Positions 16,576 through 26,104 of a DNA stretch of 64,000 bases are shown one piece after another. Under the pieces are notes generated by a model. It was not told the DNA's origin and did no database searches. It was given only the letters and a program-made list of their open reading frames with translations. Within the stretch, counting starts at the first letter, position 1, and each line of letters begins with the position of its first letter. The position numbers were made by a program, and so were the translations under genes. Location of the stretch: the NCBI GenBank assembly GCA_015056815.1, contig SVFN01000001.1, positions 124,001-188,000 of the forward strand, read 5' to 3'. The stretch comes from Lachnospiraceae bacterium. Lineage in GTDB: Bacteria > Bacillota > Clostridia > Lachnospirales > Lachnospiraceae.

Positions 16576-17763
16576 TTATAAAAACACTTCCTCCCTCGCA
16601 TTATACTGTGCAAGGAATTTCTGGATCTTATGAGTGGGAGTCAGCACATTCTCCATGGAAACATCATGATTCATAAAGTCGATGATGCTGGCCATGAATT
16701 TGCTCATGTCAGCCTCCACAAAATAAGGACGATCGTAAAGCTCAGGAATCAGATAGGTCAGGTTCGTGACCACGACTTTGTCAAAATAGCCTTTTTCATA
16801 AGCCTCGTCAAATTTTTCCAGTCCTTCCGTGAATAGTCCGAAAGTACAGCAGATAAATACGCGTCTGGCATTCATTTCCTTTAATTGTCTGGCAGTATCT
16901 AACATACTTCCGCCGGAAGAAATCATATCATCAATGATGATCACATCTTTGCCGTCGATATTGTCACCTAAGAATTCATGTGCAACGATCGGATTCTTGC
17001 CATTGACAATGGTAGAATAATCGCGGCGCTTGTAAAACATCCCGGTATCCACACCCAGAACAGAAGAAAAATATACCGCGCGATCCAGCGCGCCCTCATC
17101 GGGACTGATGACGATACAATGCTCCTTATCGATGATCATATCCTTCTCATAGCGTAAAAGGGAACGGATAAACTGATAAGGCGGCGTGAAATTGTCAAAC
17201 CCGCAAAGCGGAGCCGCGTTCTGGACACGGGGATCATGGGCATCAAACGTGATAAAATTATTTACCCCCATGGAGCTTAATTCATCAAGGGCGTAAGCGC
17301 AGTCGAGAGATTCACGGCCATTGCGTTTGTGCTGTCTGCCTTCATAAAGGAAAGGCATAATGACGTTGATACGGTGTGCCTTGCCGGTGGCGGCGGCGAT
17401 CACGCGCTTTAAGTCCTGATAATGGTCATCGGGAGACATATGGTTGACCATACCATTGATCTTATAGGTAAGGCTGTGATTGCATACATCTACCAGAATA
17501 AACAGATCCTTGCCACGGACAGATTCCTTTAATTCCCCTTTCCCTTCTCCGGTACCAAAACGGGGGCAGTTACATTCCATCAGATAGTTATCCCTGGAAT
17601 ATCCCTGAAACGCGGGATCCTCCTTCGCGGCGTTACGGATATTTTTGCGGAAATCCACCAGATAATGATTCACACGCTGTCCCATGGCAGCGCAGCTTTC
17701 CAAAGCAATGAGCTTAAGCGGGGCCACGGGAAGGGCGTTTTCCAGTTCGCTTGTATTCGGCAT
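16576..17763 (-). CDS. prs: Ribose-phosphate pyrophosphokinase
   Basis: Makes PRPP from ribose 5-phosphate and ATP for nucleotide, His and Trp synthesis. The PRPP-binding motif is IIDDMISSGGSMLDTA, and DLKRVIAAATGKAHRINVIMPFLYEGRQHKR plus FDAHDPRVQNAAP match the ATP-binding and flexible-loop regions. At 395 residues it is about 80 longer than the classical enzyme, with the extra length mainly at the N-terminus (about 1-80) and C-terminus. This long form is usual in Lachnospiraceae. GGAGG lies just before the ATG, and a promoter is visible upstream. Confidence 0.93.
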   Translation of the reverse strand: MPNTSELENALPVAPLKLIALESCAAMGQRVNHYLVDFRKNIRNAAKEDPAFQGYSRDNYLMECNCPRFGTGEGKGELKESVRGKDLFILVDVCNHSLTYKINGMVNHMSPDDHYQDLKRVIAAATGKAHRINVIMPFLYEGRQHKRNGRESLDCAYALDELSSMGVNNFITFDAHDPRVQNAAPLCGFDNFTPPYQFIRSLLRYEKDMIIDKEHCIVISPDEGALDRAVYFSSVLGVDTGMFYKRRDYSTIVNGKNPIVAHEFLGDNIDGKDVIIIDDMISSGGSMLDTARQLKEMNARRVFICCTFGLFTEGLEKFDEAYEKGYFDKVVVTNLTYLIPELYDRPYFVEADMSKFMASIIDFMNHDVSMENVLTPTHKIQKFLAQYNAREEVFL

Positions 17764-17818
17764 AGAGACCTCCTGAACGTTTCTCTTAAGATAGTTGAAA
17801 AAAATATATACCTCTTAT

Positions 17819-17847
17819 TTTATATCATTCCCCTAGTGACACGTCAA
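17819..17847 (-). promoter_or_regulatory. Promoter of prs
   Basis: On the minus strand TTGACG (17847-17842), a 17-base spacer ending in the extended element TGA, and TATAAA (17824-17819). It leaves a leader of about 45 bases before the prs start. Confidence 0.7.
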
Positions 17848-17929
17848 GAAAAATCGGATAGGATGCTAAGAGGTATTGAGGAAGGAAGAAGGTGACGGGC
17901 GCACTGGATGGGAGGATTTCAGAAATCTA

Positions 17930-17958
17930 TTGAACCGTTTCTGATTTTAAGGTATCAT
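17930..17958 (+). promoter_or_regulatory. Promoter of the DUF512-der-plsY operon
   Basis: TTGAAC (17930-17935), 17-base spacer and TATCAT (17953-17958). It lies about 75 bases upstream of the DUF512 gene and faces away from the prs promoter in the 270-base divergent gap; nothing else is seen in the gap. Confidence 0.6.
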
Positions 17959-18035
17959 GATTACGGGAAAGAACTAAAATCAGTAAAGAAACAGCATGTG
18001 GCAGAACTTTTGCAAAGAGAAAGGAAAACCGGTTC

Positions 18036-19385
18036 ATGAAGCAGCAGCCGAAGCATATCATTAAAAACATCATAGAGGGTTCCATCGCAGAGGAACTGGA
18101 GTTAGAGGCAGGCGATGAACTGGTGGAGATAAACGGCGAGAGGATTACGGATATCTTTGACTATCAGTTTCTGGTGGAAAGCGAATATCTGGAGATCCTG
18201 ATCCGTAAGAGTGATGGCGAGGAATGGCTGTTGGAGGTGGATAAGGACGAAGACGAGGATCTGGGAATCGAGTTTGAGAATGGTTTCATGGACGACTATC
18301 GTTCCTGCCACAATAAGTGTATTTTCTGCTTTATCGATCAGATGCCGAAGGGAATGCGCGAAACCCTGTATTTTAAGGATGATGATTCCAGGCTGTCTTT
18401 TTTGCAGGGCAATTATATCACCCTCACGAATATGTCTGAAGAGGATATCGACCGTGTGATCCGGTATCATTTGTCTCCCATCAATATTTCGTTCCAGACC
18501 ATGAATCCTAAGCTGCGCTGTAAGATGCTGAACAACCGTTTTGCGGGAGAAGCCCTGAAAAAAGTGGACCGCTTTATGGAGGCGGGGATCACCATGAACG
18601 GTCAGATCGTTCTGTGCAAGGGTGTCAATGACGGGAAGGAGCTGGATTACAGCATCCGTAAGATGACCGAGTATATCCCGAATCTGGAGAGCGTTTCGGT
18701 AGTGCCGGTAGGACTTTCCAAATACAGAGAAGGTCTGTATCCGCTGGAGCCGTTTACAAAAGAGGATGCAATAGAAGTACTGGACATCATACATGGCTGG
18801 CAGGATAAGATTTATAAGGAACATGGGATTCATTTCGTTCATGCCAGCGATGAGTGGTATATTCTGGCGGGAAGGGATATGCCGTCAGCCGATAACTATG
18901 ACGGGTATTTACAGCTGGAAAACGGTGTGGGCATGATCAGACTGTTAAAGGATGAGTTTACAGAAGCGATGGAAGAACTGGAACAAGAACGTAAAAAACT
19001 GTCCGGGAGCGAGCGAAAAGTATTGAAAAAACAAAGAGTGTCTATCGCCACAGCGAAACTTGCGTATCCCTGTATACGCGACATGGCAGAGCACATGATG
19101 AAGGTATGTGAAGAACTTGAAATCATGGTTTATGAGATCACAAATCATTTCTTTGGGGAGATGATCACCGTATCCGGACTGCTGACCGGGCAGGATCTGA
19201 TCGCACAGCTGAAAGAGCGGGATCTTGGAGACAGACTGCTGCTTCCGGAGAATGTACTAAGGAGCGGAGAAGAAGTTTTTCTGGACGATGTGACGCTTAC
19301 GGATATGAAAATGGCTTTACAAGTCCCCATAGATATTGTAAAATCAAGCGGACAGAGTTTCGTGGATACGGTACTCGGTTTATGA
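18036..19385 (+). CDS. DUF512 family radical-SAM-like iron-sulfur protein with PDZ domain
   Basis: A 449-residue member of the DUF512 family found next to der in many clostridia. The N-terminal 80 residues form a PDZ-like domain (SIAEELELEAGDELVEINGERI). The radical SAM-type cluster motif is CHNKCIFCFIDQMP (Cys91, Cys95, Cys98), followed by the barrel (YFKDDDSRLSFLQGNYITLTN, ISFQTMNPKLRCKMLNN). The C-terminal third is the DUF512 region (ITNHFFGEMITVSGLLTGQD). The reaction is not established. It heads an operon with der and plsY. Confidence 0.9.
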   Translation: MKQQPKHIIKNIIEGSIAEELELEAGDELVEINGERITDIFDYQFLVESEYLEILIRKSDGEEWLLEVDKDEDEDLGIEFENGFMDDYRSCHNKCIFCFIDQMPKGMRETLYFKDDDSRLSFLQGNYITLTNMSEEDIDRVIRYHLSPINISFQTMNPKLRCKMLNNRFAGEALKKVDRFMEAGITMNGQIVLCKGVNDGKELDYSIRKMTEYIPNLESVSVVPVGLSKYREGLYPLEPFTKEDAIEVLDIIHGWQDKIYKEHGIHFVHASDEWYILAGRDMPSADNYDGYLQLENGVGMIRLLKDEFTEAMEELEQERKKLSGSERKVLKKQRVSIATAKLAYPCIRDMAEHMMKVCEELEIMVYEITNHFFGEMITVSGLLTGQDLIAQLKERDLGDRLLLPENVLRSGEEVFLDDVTLTDMKMALQVPIDIVKSSGQSFVDTVLGL

Positions 19386-19434
19386 GAAGAAGAAAGAGTT
19401 TTGGATACGGAACTAAAAATAGGAGGAACATAGA

Positions 19435-20775
19435 ATGGAACATAAAACGGGCAAGCCGATCGTGGCAGTTGTCGGCAGACCGAATGTCGGCAAATCGACG
19501 TTATTCAATGCGCTGGCAGGAGAGAGGATTTCCATTGTAAAGGATACACCCGGTATTACGAGGGATCGGATCTATGTGGATGTCACATGGCTGGATCAGA
19601 TGTTTACACTGGTGGACACAGGCGGAATCGAGCCGGACAGTAAGGATATTATCTTATCCCAGATGCGGCAACAGGCACAGATCGCAATGGACACGGCGGA
19701 TGTGATCCTGTTTATGGTCGATGTCAGACAGGGGCTTGTGGATGCAGATTCAAAGGTGGCGGATATGTTGCGCCGCTCTCATAAACCCGTGGTACTGGTC
19801 GTGAATAAAGTGGACAATTTTGATAAATATATGACAGATGTCTATGAGTTTTATAATCTGGGAATCGGAGAGCCGTTTCCGATCTCGGCGGCAAACCGCT
19901 TAGGCTTTGGCGAGATGTTGGATGAAGTGATCTCTCATTTCCCGGAGGGCGGAGCAGAGGAAGTCGAGGACGACAGACCGAAGGTGGCGATTGTCGGTAA
20001 ACCGAATGTTGGTAAGAGTTCTATCATCAATAAACTCATCGGTGAGGACAGACTGATCGTGTCAGATATTGCCGGTACGACAAGAGATGCGGTGGATACG
20101 GAAGTTGTCTACAAGGGACAGGAGTATGTATTCATTGATACGGCAGGGCTCAGACGCAAGAATAAGATCAAGGAAGAACTGGAGCATTATATGATCGTCC
20201 GCACCGTCAGTGCCGTGGAGCGGGCAGATGTGGTCGTGATGGTGATCGATGCATCGGAAGGTGTGACAGAGCAGGATGCCAAGATCGCAGGAATTGCCCA
20301 CGAGAGAGGCAAAGGTGTGATCATTGCCGTAAATAAATGGGATGCGATCGAGAAAAACGATAAGACGATCTACCGCTTTACGGAAAAGGTACGTCAGACC
20401 TTATCGTATATGCCCTATGCCGAGATCATCTTCATTTCTGCCAAGACCGGACAGAGATTAAATAAACTGTTCGAGACGATCGACATGGTGATCGAGAATC
20501 ACTCCCTGCGGATCGCGACCGGAGTGTTAAACGAGATCGTGACGGAGGCTGTGGCATTACAGCAGCCGCCCTCTGACAAAGGGAAGCGCCTGCGCATTTA
20601 CTATGTGACACAGGTGGCGGTAAAGCCGCCGACTTTCGTGGTATTTGTCAATGACAAGGAATTAATGCATTTTTCTTACACCAGATATCTGGAGAATAAG
20701 ATCAGAGAAGCTTTTGGTTTTAAAGGGACACCGCTCAAATTTATAATAAGGGAACGAAAGGAAAAGGAATCATGA
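19435..20775 (+). CDS. der: Ribosome biogenesis GTPase Der (EngA)
   Basis: Double GTPase needed for 50S subunit maturation. The 446 residues contain two complete G domains, each with its own P loop (GRPNVGKSTLFN near residue 14, GKPNVGKSSIIN near 188), DTGG/DTAG G3 motifs and NKVD/NKWD G4 motifs, then the C-terminal KH-like domain. AGGAGG precedes the ATG. The last four bases overlap the start of plsY (ATGA), so the two are translationally coupled. Confidence 0.98.
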   Translation: MEHKTGKPIVAVVGRPNVGKSTLFNALAGERISIVKDTPGITRDRIYVDVTWLDQMFTLVDTGGIEPDSKDIILSQMRQQAQIAMDTADVILFMVDVRQGLVDADSKVADMLRRSHKPVVLVVNKVDNFDKYMTDVYEFYNLGIGEPFPISAANRLGFGEMLDEVISHFPEGGAEEVEDDRPKVAIVGKPNVGKSSIINKLIGEDRLIVSDIAGTTRDAVDTEVVYKGQEYVFIDTAGLRRKNKIKEELEHYMIVRTVSAVERADVVVMVIDASEGVTEQDAKIAGIAHERGKGVIIAVNKWDAIEKNDKTIYRFTEKVRQTLSYMPYAEIIFISAKTGQRLNKLFETIDMVIENHSLRIATGVLNEIVTEAVALQQPPSDKGKRLRIYYVTQVAVKPPTFVVFVNDKELMHFSYTRYLENKIREAFGFKGTPLKFIIRERKEKES

Positions 20776-21434
20776 TACGGATAGCCTGTTTGCTCTTCGG
20801 TTATATATTTGGCCTGTTTCAGACCTCTATCATACTTGGGAAGATAAAAGGAGTGGATGTCCGCAAACACGGAAGCGGCAATGCAGGGACAACGAATACG
20901 CTTCGCGTTCTGGGATTTAAAGCCGGAATGATCGTATTGGCGGGAGATATTTTGAAATGTATGATACCGATCCTTCTCGTCAAGATCTTTTTGAAGGACG
21001 GCTATGGCGAAATGCTCTGGCTTTTGGTTTTCTGGACAGCGGCCGGCGTGATACTGGGGCATAATTATCCGTTTTATCTGAAATTTAAAGGCGGAAAAGG
21101 AATCGCTACGACAGCCGGACTGATCCTTTCCATGCCCTGGCCGTTCATCGCGATTGAGGTACTTGTGTTTTTTGGTATCTTTTTTACCACACATTATGTA
21201 TCTTTGGGATCGCTGTGTGTGTATCTTGTGCTTTTGATCTGTACTGTGTTATTTGGTCAGATCGGATGGTTTGATAAGCTGGCACTTCCTGTTCCGCAGT
21301 CTGTCCTGTGGGAAATGTATATACTGATGGCAGTGCTTGCGGCTATGGCATACTGGAAGCACCGTGCGAATATCGGCCGTCTGCTTCGGGGTGAGGAGCG
21401 CAAGACCTATCTGTTTAAGAAGAATGAACAGTAA
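20772..21434 (+). CDS. plsY: Glycerol-3-phosphate acyltransferase PlsY
   Basis: Membrane enzyme that transfers an acyl group from acyl phosphate to glycerol 3-phosphate, giving lysophosphatidic acid. The three family motifs are present: GSGNAGTTNTLR, GHNYPFYLKFKGGKGIATT and the C-terminal YWKHRANIGRLLRGEE. About five membrane helices; 220 residues. It uses the acyl phosphate made by PlsX, encoded at 27293-28309, and the substrate made by GpsA, encoded next to it. Confidence 0.96.
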   Translation: MIRIACLLFGYIFGLFQTSIILGKIKGVDVRKHGSGNAGTTNTLRVLGFKAGMIVLAGDILKCMIPILLVKIFLKDGYGEMLWLLVFWTAAGVILGHNYPFYLKFKGGKGIATTAGLILSMPWPFIAIEVLVFFGIFFTTHYVSLGSLCVYLVLLICTVLFGQIGWFDKLALPVPQSVLWEMYILMAVLAAMAYWKHRANIGRLLRGEERKTYLFKKNEQ

Positions 21435-21564
21435 GAGAGAGATTGTATCTGAAAATAGTGCTTGAGGATAAAAAAGGCAAAAATGGGAGAGGAGAAAATG
21501 GTCCCTGCCATGATGCTGCAGTTATCCGGATACGGAACTAATAGTAGAAAGAGGGGTTAGAACG

Positions 21565-22575
21565 ATGAAAAAAATCAGTGTGATCGGTGCAGGAAGCTGG
21601 GGAATCGCTCTTGCGAGATTGTTGGCATTAAACGGACATGAAGTAAATGTCTGGTCCATTATGGAAGATGAGATCAAGATGCTGAAGGGGCACAGGGAGC
21701 ATCTGGACAAGCTGCCGGGCGTGAAGCTGCCGGAGAGTATGACCTTTACGACAGACCTGGAGAGTTCGGTAAAAGGAAAAGACCTTCTGGTTTTGGCAGT
21801 GCCTTCTCCTTTTACAAGAAGCACTTCCCACAATATGGCTTCTTTTGTGGAGAAGGGACAGATCATTGTCAATGTGGCAAAGGGTGTGGAGGAAGCAACA
21901 ATGATGACGCTTTCCGAGGTGATCGAGCAGGAAATCCCACAGGCAAATGTCGCCGTTCTTTGCGGACCTTCGCATGCGGAGGAAGTTGGGAAGAGCATGC
22001 CAACGACCTGTGTGGCGGGCGCACATGACCAAAAGACAGCCGAATTTGTTCAGAATATTTTCATGAATGACTTTTTCAGAGTCTACACCAGTCCCGATAT
22101 TCTGGGAATCGAACTGGGAGCCGCTTTAAAGAACGTAGTGGCGCTTGCAGCCGGTATCGCAGATGGATTGGGCTGTGGAGACAATGCGAAGGCTGCACTT
22201 ATTACCAGGGGGATCACAGAGATCACAAGGCTTGGCGTAGCGATGGGCGGTAATCCGGAGACCTTCGCAGGGCTTTCCGGAATCGGTGATCTGATCGTAA
22301 CCTGTGCTTCCATGCATTCGAGAAACCGTCGTGCCGGTATCCTGATCGGACAGGGTAAGACTGCGGATGAAGCGATGGCGGAGGTCAAGATGGTAGTAGA
22401 GGGTGTTTATTCCGCAAAGGCGGCCCGTAAATTATCACAAAAATACGGAATCGAAATGCCGATCATTGAGCAAGTCAATCAGGTGTTGTTTGAAAACAAA
22501 CCTGCCAAAGAGGCTTTGACCGAGCTGTTGACCAGAGAGCGTAAGAGCGAGATCAAGGTGCCGGAGTGGGATTAG
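21565..22575 (+). CDS. gpsA: Glycerol-3-phosphate dehydrogenase [NAD(P)+]
   Basis: Reduces dihydroxyacetone phosphate to sn-glycerol 3-phosphate for phospholipid synthesis. The N-terminal nucleotide-binding motif is GAGSWGIALARLLALNG. The catalytic region includes NVVALAAGIADGLGCGDNAKAALITRG and the family motif GLSGIGDLIVTC. Length 336 is normal. In the 130-base gap upstream there is a strong GAGAGGAGAAAATG that could start a 19-25 codon peptide (21483-21560), noted as a possible leader. It supplies the substrate of plsY just upstream. Confidence 0.97.
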   Translation: MKKISVIGAGSWGIALARLLALNGHEVNVWSIMEDEIKMLKGHREHLDKLPGVKLPESMTFTTDLESSVKGKDLLVLAVPSPFTRSTSHNMASFVEKGQIIVNVAKGVEEATMMTLSEVIEQEIPQANVAVLCGPSHAEEVGKSMPTTCVAGAHDQKTAEFVQNIFMNDFFRVYTSPDILGIELGAALKNVVALAAGIADGLGCGDNAKAALITRGITEITRLGVAMGGNPETFAGLSGIGDLIVTCASMHSRNRRAGILIGQGKTADEAMAEVKMVVEGVYSAKAARKLSQKYGIEMPIIEQVNQVLFENKPAKEALTELLTRERKSEIKVPEWD

Positions 22576-22609
22576 AAACACGTCGGAAAACATGGTTGAC
22601 AGAGTGTCA

Positions 22610-22670
22610 TGCATAAAAAAGAAACTGTCGGAACATGAGAAACAGTGTTTTGGCAGTTTCTTTTTATGCA
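22610..22670. terminator. Terminator after gpsA
   Basis: TGCATAAAAAAGAAACTG at 22610-22627 pairs with 22654-22670 to give a long A-T rich stem with the U tract inside the descending arm. It works as a terminator for gpsA and could also act in reverse. Confidence 0.8.
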
Positions 22671-22813
22671 GGAATCTATAAACAATTAGAATGCACTGAG
22701 AGCTTTTGTATTATTGTTTTCTTGCCGGAAGGACATAGAGGCCGGACGGCAGATAAATGACAAAGAAACGGCACGGAATAATGAACGGATCTAATCCGGA
22801 CAGGAGACCAGTT

Positions 22814-24397
22814 ATGAAAAAACATATACGAATGATGATCATAATGATCGGGATATTCTGTTTTCTGACAGGATGTGACACAGAAAAAGACAGCTATGCG
22901 GAACGCTTGTATCAGGCGATCACGCAGGAAGATTATGAAACCTTCAAAGCCCTGCTGAAAGAAGACGGAGATATAAATACTATCAGAGATGCAGCTTCCA
23001 AAAAAGGAATTTTTCGGAATGCAAAGAATGCGATGGACTTTGAAAATGTGTATCCCCTTGAAATCGCGTGCCAAAAATCACCAGCGATGGCATACGATTT
23101 ACTGGAAGCCGGAGCAGATGTGCAGGTTGTGGATCCCTACTTACATTCTACACCCTTGCTTTATGCACTGTCCTCCGATCAGCCGAAGCGCTTTGAACTG
23201 GCGATGGAGCTGATACACAGAGGCGCGGACGTGGGGCATATGGATGATAATCGAAGAGTTGCACTGAATCTGGCGGTGCATATTCTGGAGACAGATCCTG
23301 AAGAGACGAAGGAACAGAGTTTTGAACTGGTCAAATTATTATTGGAACAGACCGATTTGGAGAAGGTGATCCAAAGTTCGGCCAGTAATCCTTTGAGGGA
23401 AGCGGCAAAATACAATAATTGTACAGTTATCCGTTACATTTTGGAACAGGGACTGATAGAGATCGATCTTAAGACGGATGGGATGACACCGCTTATGATC
23501 GCAGTGATCAATAAAAATGTGGATGCGAGCAGAGTACTTTTGGAAAATAAAGCGGATGTGGAAGCGATATCTGATGAGGGTAAAACAGCATACGATTATG
23601 CAAAGGAAAATGAAGATAAAGAACTGCAGAAACTACTGGAAAAAGATGGGACCGATGTGTATAATGCGGATGCGTTAGAAGAGGACACATCGCCGGACGT
23701 GGATGCGGGATTTTTTGATGACCGGACAGGCGATGTTGATCAGAAAAGAGAATTTGTTGCACTCGAAGAGGATGAGCTGCAAAGAGTTTTAGAAACATTG
23801 GGCACCGATTACGGAAAGGTTAAATGGGTATCACAGTACAGACCGGAAGGCATGGAGGGATTGCTGATCTCTGTTGCGCCTTATTATGAAGGTGCTGATA
23901 TTTATCTGCTGACAGCTTTGACCAATCTTTACGAGAAAGATATTACTGTTCTGGCGGAAGGATATGCAGTTGGAAACCATCATGAGAATATCGGAGATTT
24001 CGTTATCTGTGATACTGCGATCAGATCCGGAAGCACCACGATCACATCCATCCCCTGCGATGGGGACCCGACAGGGACACTTCATTGGAATGAAATCAGT
24101 GTGTCGGAAGAAGAATATGATGAGAGTACTTATTGGGAAAGCGACTGGCAGCTGGAAAGAAATGACGAGGGAGACGAGGCTTTGAAATATTCCCTGACAC
24201 TGAAAGAGAGAGGACAGGCAGGAACGATTCATGCACTGGTGCTTGATAAGGATGGCTGCGTGCTTGCTTATAACAGTGATTACAATATGGACGAAGGCAT
24301 AATTATCAATGGCTTCATACCGCTTTATGCGGAAAGGATCATGGCTGAGAAAGTGGATGTAGCTGTATTTGCCAATCCGTTAAAGGTAAGAGAATGA
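22814..24397 (+). CDS. Ankyrin-repeat lipoprotein
   Basis: A 527-residue predicted lipoprotein. The N-terminus MKKHIRMMIIMIGIFCFLTGC is a type II signal peptide with lipobox LTGC (Cys at 21), after which it would be anchored to the outer face of the membrane. Residues about 30-290 hold ankyrin-type repeats (AYDLLEAGADVQVVD, AMELIHRGADVGHMDD, DGMTPLMIAVINKNVDASRVLLENKADVEAISDEGKTAYDYA). The C-terminal part (about 310-527) is an unrecognised acidic domain. ATG 22814, preceded by CAGGAG, is chosen over the open frame from 22757 because it starts the signal peptide. It is a single gene with terminators on both sides. Confidence 0.85.
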   Translation: MKKHIRMMIIMIGIFCFLTGCDTEKDSYAERLYQAITQEDYETFKALLKEDGDINTIRDAASKKGIFRNAKNAMDFENVYPLEIACQKSPAMAYDLLEAGADVQVVDPYLHSTPLLYALSSDQPKRFELAMELIHRGADVGHMDDNRRVALNLAVHILETDPEETKEQSFELVKLLLEQTDLEKVIQSSASNPLREAAKYNNCTVIRYILEQGLIEIDLKTDGMTPLMIAVINKNVDASRVLLENKADVEAISDEGKTAYDYAKENEDKELQKLLEKDGTDVYNADALEEDTSPDVDAGFFDDRTGDVDQKREFVALEEDELQRVLETLGTDYGKVKWVSQYRPEGMEGLLISVAPYYEGADIYLLTALTNLYEKDITVLAEGYAVGNHHENIGDFVICDTAIRSGSTTITSIPCDGDPTGTLHWNEISVSEEEYDESTYWESDWQLERNDEGDEALKYSLTLKERGQAGTIHALVLDKDGCVLAYNSDYNMDEGIIINGFIPLYAERIMAEKVDVAVFANPLKVRE

Positions 24398-24415
24398 GAA
24401 GAATAGACGTTGAGA

Positions 24416-24452
24416 ACAAAGGAAACACGGAACCTGTCAGTGTTTCCTTTGT
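24416..24452. terminator. Bidirectional terminator after the ankyrin lipoprotein
   Basis: A 13-bp perfect stem, ACAAAGGAAACAC (24416-24428) with 24440-24452, between two convergent genes, with T-rich descending arms on both strands. Confidence 0.75.
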
Positions 24453-24454
24453 CT

Positions 24455-24487
24455 GGATCCCTGATCAGTTTTGCTGATCAGGGATCC
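24455..24487. repeat. Perfect 14-bp inverted repeat over the end of the membrane-protein gene
   Basis: GGATCCCTGATCAG (24455-24468) is repeated inverted at 24474-24487 around TTTTG. It covers the last codons and stop of the minus-strand gene. The hairpin has no U tract of its own and may add to the adjacent terminator. Confidence 0.7.
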
Positions 24488-26066
24488 GGTGCAGCTCGAA
24501 CAGACAAAGGAATGCTGTAAAATAGCCGGCCAGATAAAAACAGAAATAATACATAAAAAACATGGCAGGCGCGGTCAAAAAGATCAGAATCACCTGCGCA
24601 AGCGTCAAAAGGATAAGACAGATCATGACCTTTTTACGCTTTAGGATACTTGCGATCAGACCTGCCAGCAAAAAGACAAGCGTCGGCAGGCAGTTGTAAA
24701 AGACGGGCAACAATGCGTTTGTTGTTGTGTGTTTTATATCATAATGCCTGCATGCCAGAAAGGAAATGCATTTCTCACGGAGACTTTGCCCGAAGGGCGG
24801 GTCCATCATGACAAACATTGCTTTATAATCCATATCATAATAATAAAGGCGATTGATGGCATCTACATTTTCACCGCCGGGGTGATTGATCTCGTCCGGA
24901 TAAAAGCCGTTTGTATGTAAAAACGTGAGGACACGGTATTTAAAAAATTTATCCGGATTATAGAGGATCAGACGGATGGAGGCTTTCATAAAACGGGACA
25001 GCTGTTCTTTGGGAAGAATATCCTCGATATTCCAATACTGACTGATATTGCGGACAGAGGCGCTGCGGCGTAAAAGCTGCACATCAACCAGCTCATTGAT
25101 CGTCATGACATCATCATACACATCCGGCCCTTTCAGGTCCTCCACTTCAGTGAAGAGATTGGCGATCGGATTTAAAACAAGAGAGATCGGATATTTGTTA
25201 CTTCCGTTTAAAGCGATCTTGTTCGGGACATTGCAGACCATAAAGCTGATTGCGATCACCAGGACCATGAAAAGCATCTTTTTAAAATGAATCAGTCGAA
25301 GCCATAGACAGGCGATGGGCAGAAGCAGTAAAAGATACAGGTATTCGCTTCGCCATGCCATGATCAGTCCGCTGAGGGCGGATAGTGCAAAGAACCATGG
25401 CGTAGACAGAACTTTCTTTTTTGAAGCAAAATACAGTCCGCAGATGATCCACAAAAAGATCCAACCAACCAGAGTGGCGCGCAATGTAAACAGATTGCCA
25501 TCAATGACAGGAAGCAATAAGAATACAAGTAAAAAACACCAGGACTTTCGGGAAGGAAAAAGCTCCCGGATGTTTTTCATGATATACGCAAAGATACTGC
25601 AGATGACCAAAAGCTGCAAAAAAGGGATCGTAGCCATAGATGGAAAGATCAGAAGTGCTACGATATAAAAGATACTGGTAAGTCCTGACTGTGCGGGGGA
25701 CAGCGAAAAACTCAGGGCACTTTTGATCACATAAAACTCATCGCCTTTAAAAATCCCGGGCCATGTCATCAAAAAGAATATCCCCATGATCGCAGCATAG
25801 AGACAAAAATATTGAAAATAAGAAAGAAATTCCCGGTTGCGCGTCAGAATAAGATATAGTACGATAAAGAAAGCAAGGTATAGCAGAAAACAGGTAACAA
25901 AAGCCAGAGCGAGGATCCCGTATTGATAAAGACGGGGGCTTTCCGGCCAATGAAATGTTACCTTATCTCTGTTTTTTACAACCCCAAAATGTCCGAGCAT
26001 GCATAAGAAAGACAGAATGGGAAGTACTGTTTTGATTTTGGTCATATGATTTTTTATATAATTCAT
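24465..26066 (-). CDS. Polytopic membrane protein, DUF6020-like
   Basis: A 533-residue integral membrane protein with about 12 hydrophobic helices (FCLLYLAFFIVLYLI, LLVFLLLPVIDGNLF, WIFLWIICGLYF, LLLLLPIACLWL, VLVIAISFMVC and others). The first extracytoplasmic loop has WPGIFKGDEFYVIKSALSF, resembling the PG...D motif of DUF6020 and other GT-C-like membrane glycosyltransferases. A large extracytoplasmic loop of about 120 residues precedes the last three helices. Function is not established; a role in surface glycan assembly is an inference. It appears to be a single gene. Confidence 0.65.
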   Translation of the reverse strand: MNYIKNHMTKIKTVLPILSFLCMLGHFGVVKNRDKVTFHWPESPRLYQYGILALAFVTCFLLYLAFFIVLYLILTRNREFLSYFQYFCLYAAIMGIFFLMTWPGIFKGDEFYVIKSALSFSLSPAQSGLTSIFYIVALLIFPSMATIPFLQLLVICSIFAYIMKNIRELFPSRKSWCFLLVFLLLPVIDGNLFTLRATLVGWIFLWIICGLYFASKKKVLSTPWFFALSALSGLIMAWRSEYLYLLLLLPIACLWLRLIHFKKMLFMVLVIAISFMVCNVPNKIALNGSNKYPISLVLNPIANLFTEVEDLKGPDVYDDVMTINELVDVQLLRRSASVRNISQYWNIEDILPKEQLSRFMKASIRLILYNPDKFFKYRVLTFLHTNGFYPDEINHPGGENVDAINRLYYYDMDYKAMFVMMDPPFGQSLREKCISFLACRHYDIKHTTTNALLPVFYNCLPTLVFLLAGLIASILKRKKVMICLILLTLAQVILIFLTAPAMFFMYYFCFYLAGYFTAFLCLFELHRIPDQQN

Positions 26067-26104
26067 AGGGACTCCTTTGTTTCTAAACCTGCAAAGAATA
26101 ATAT

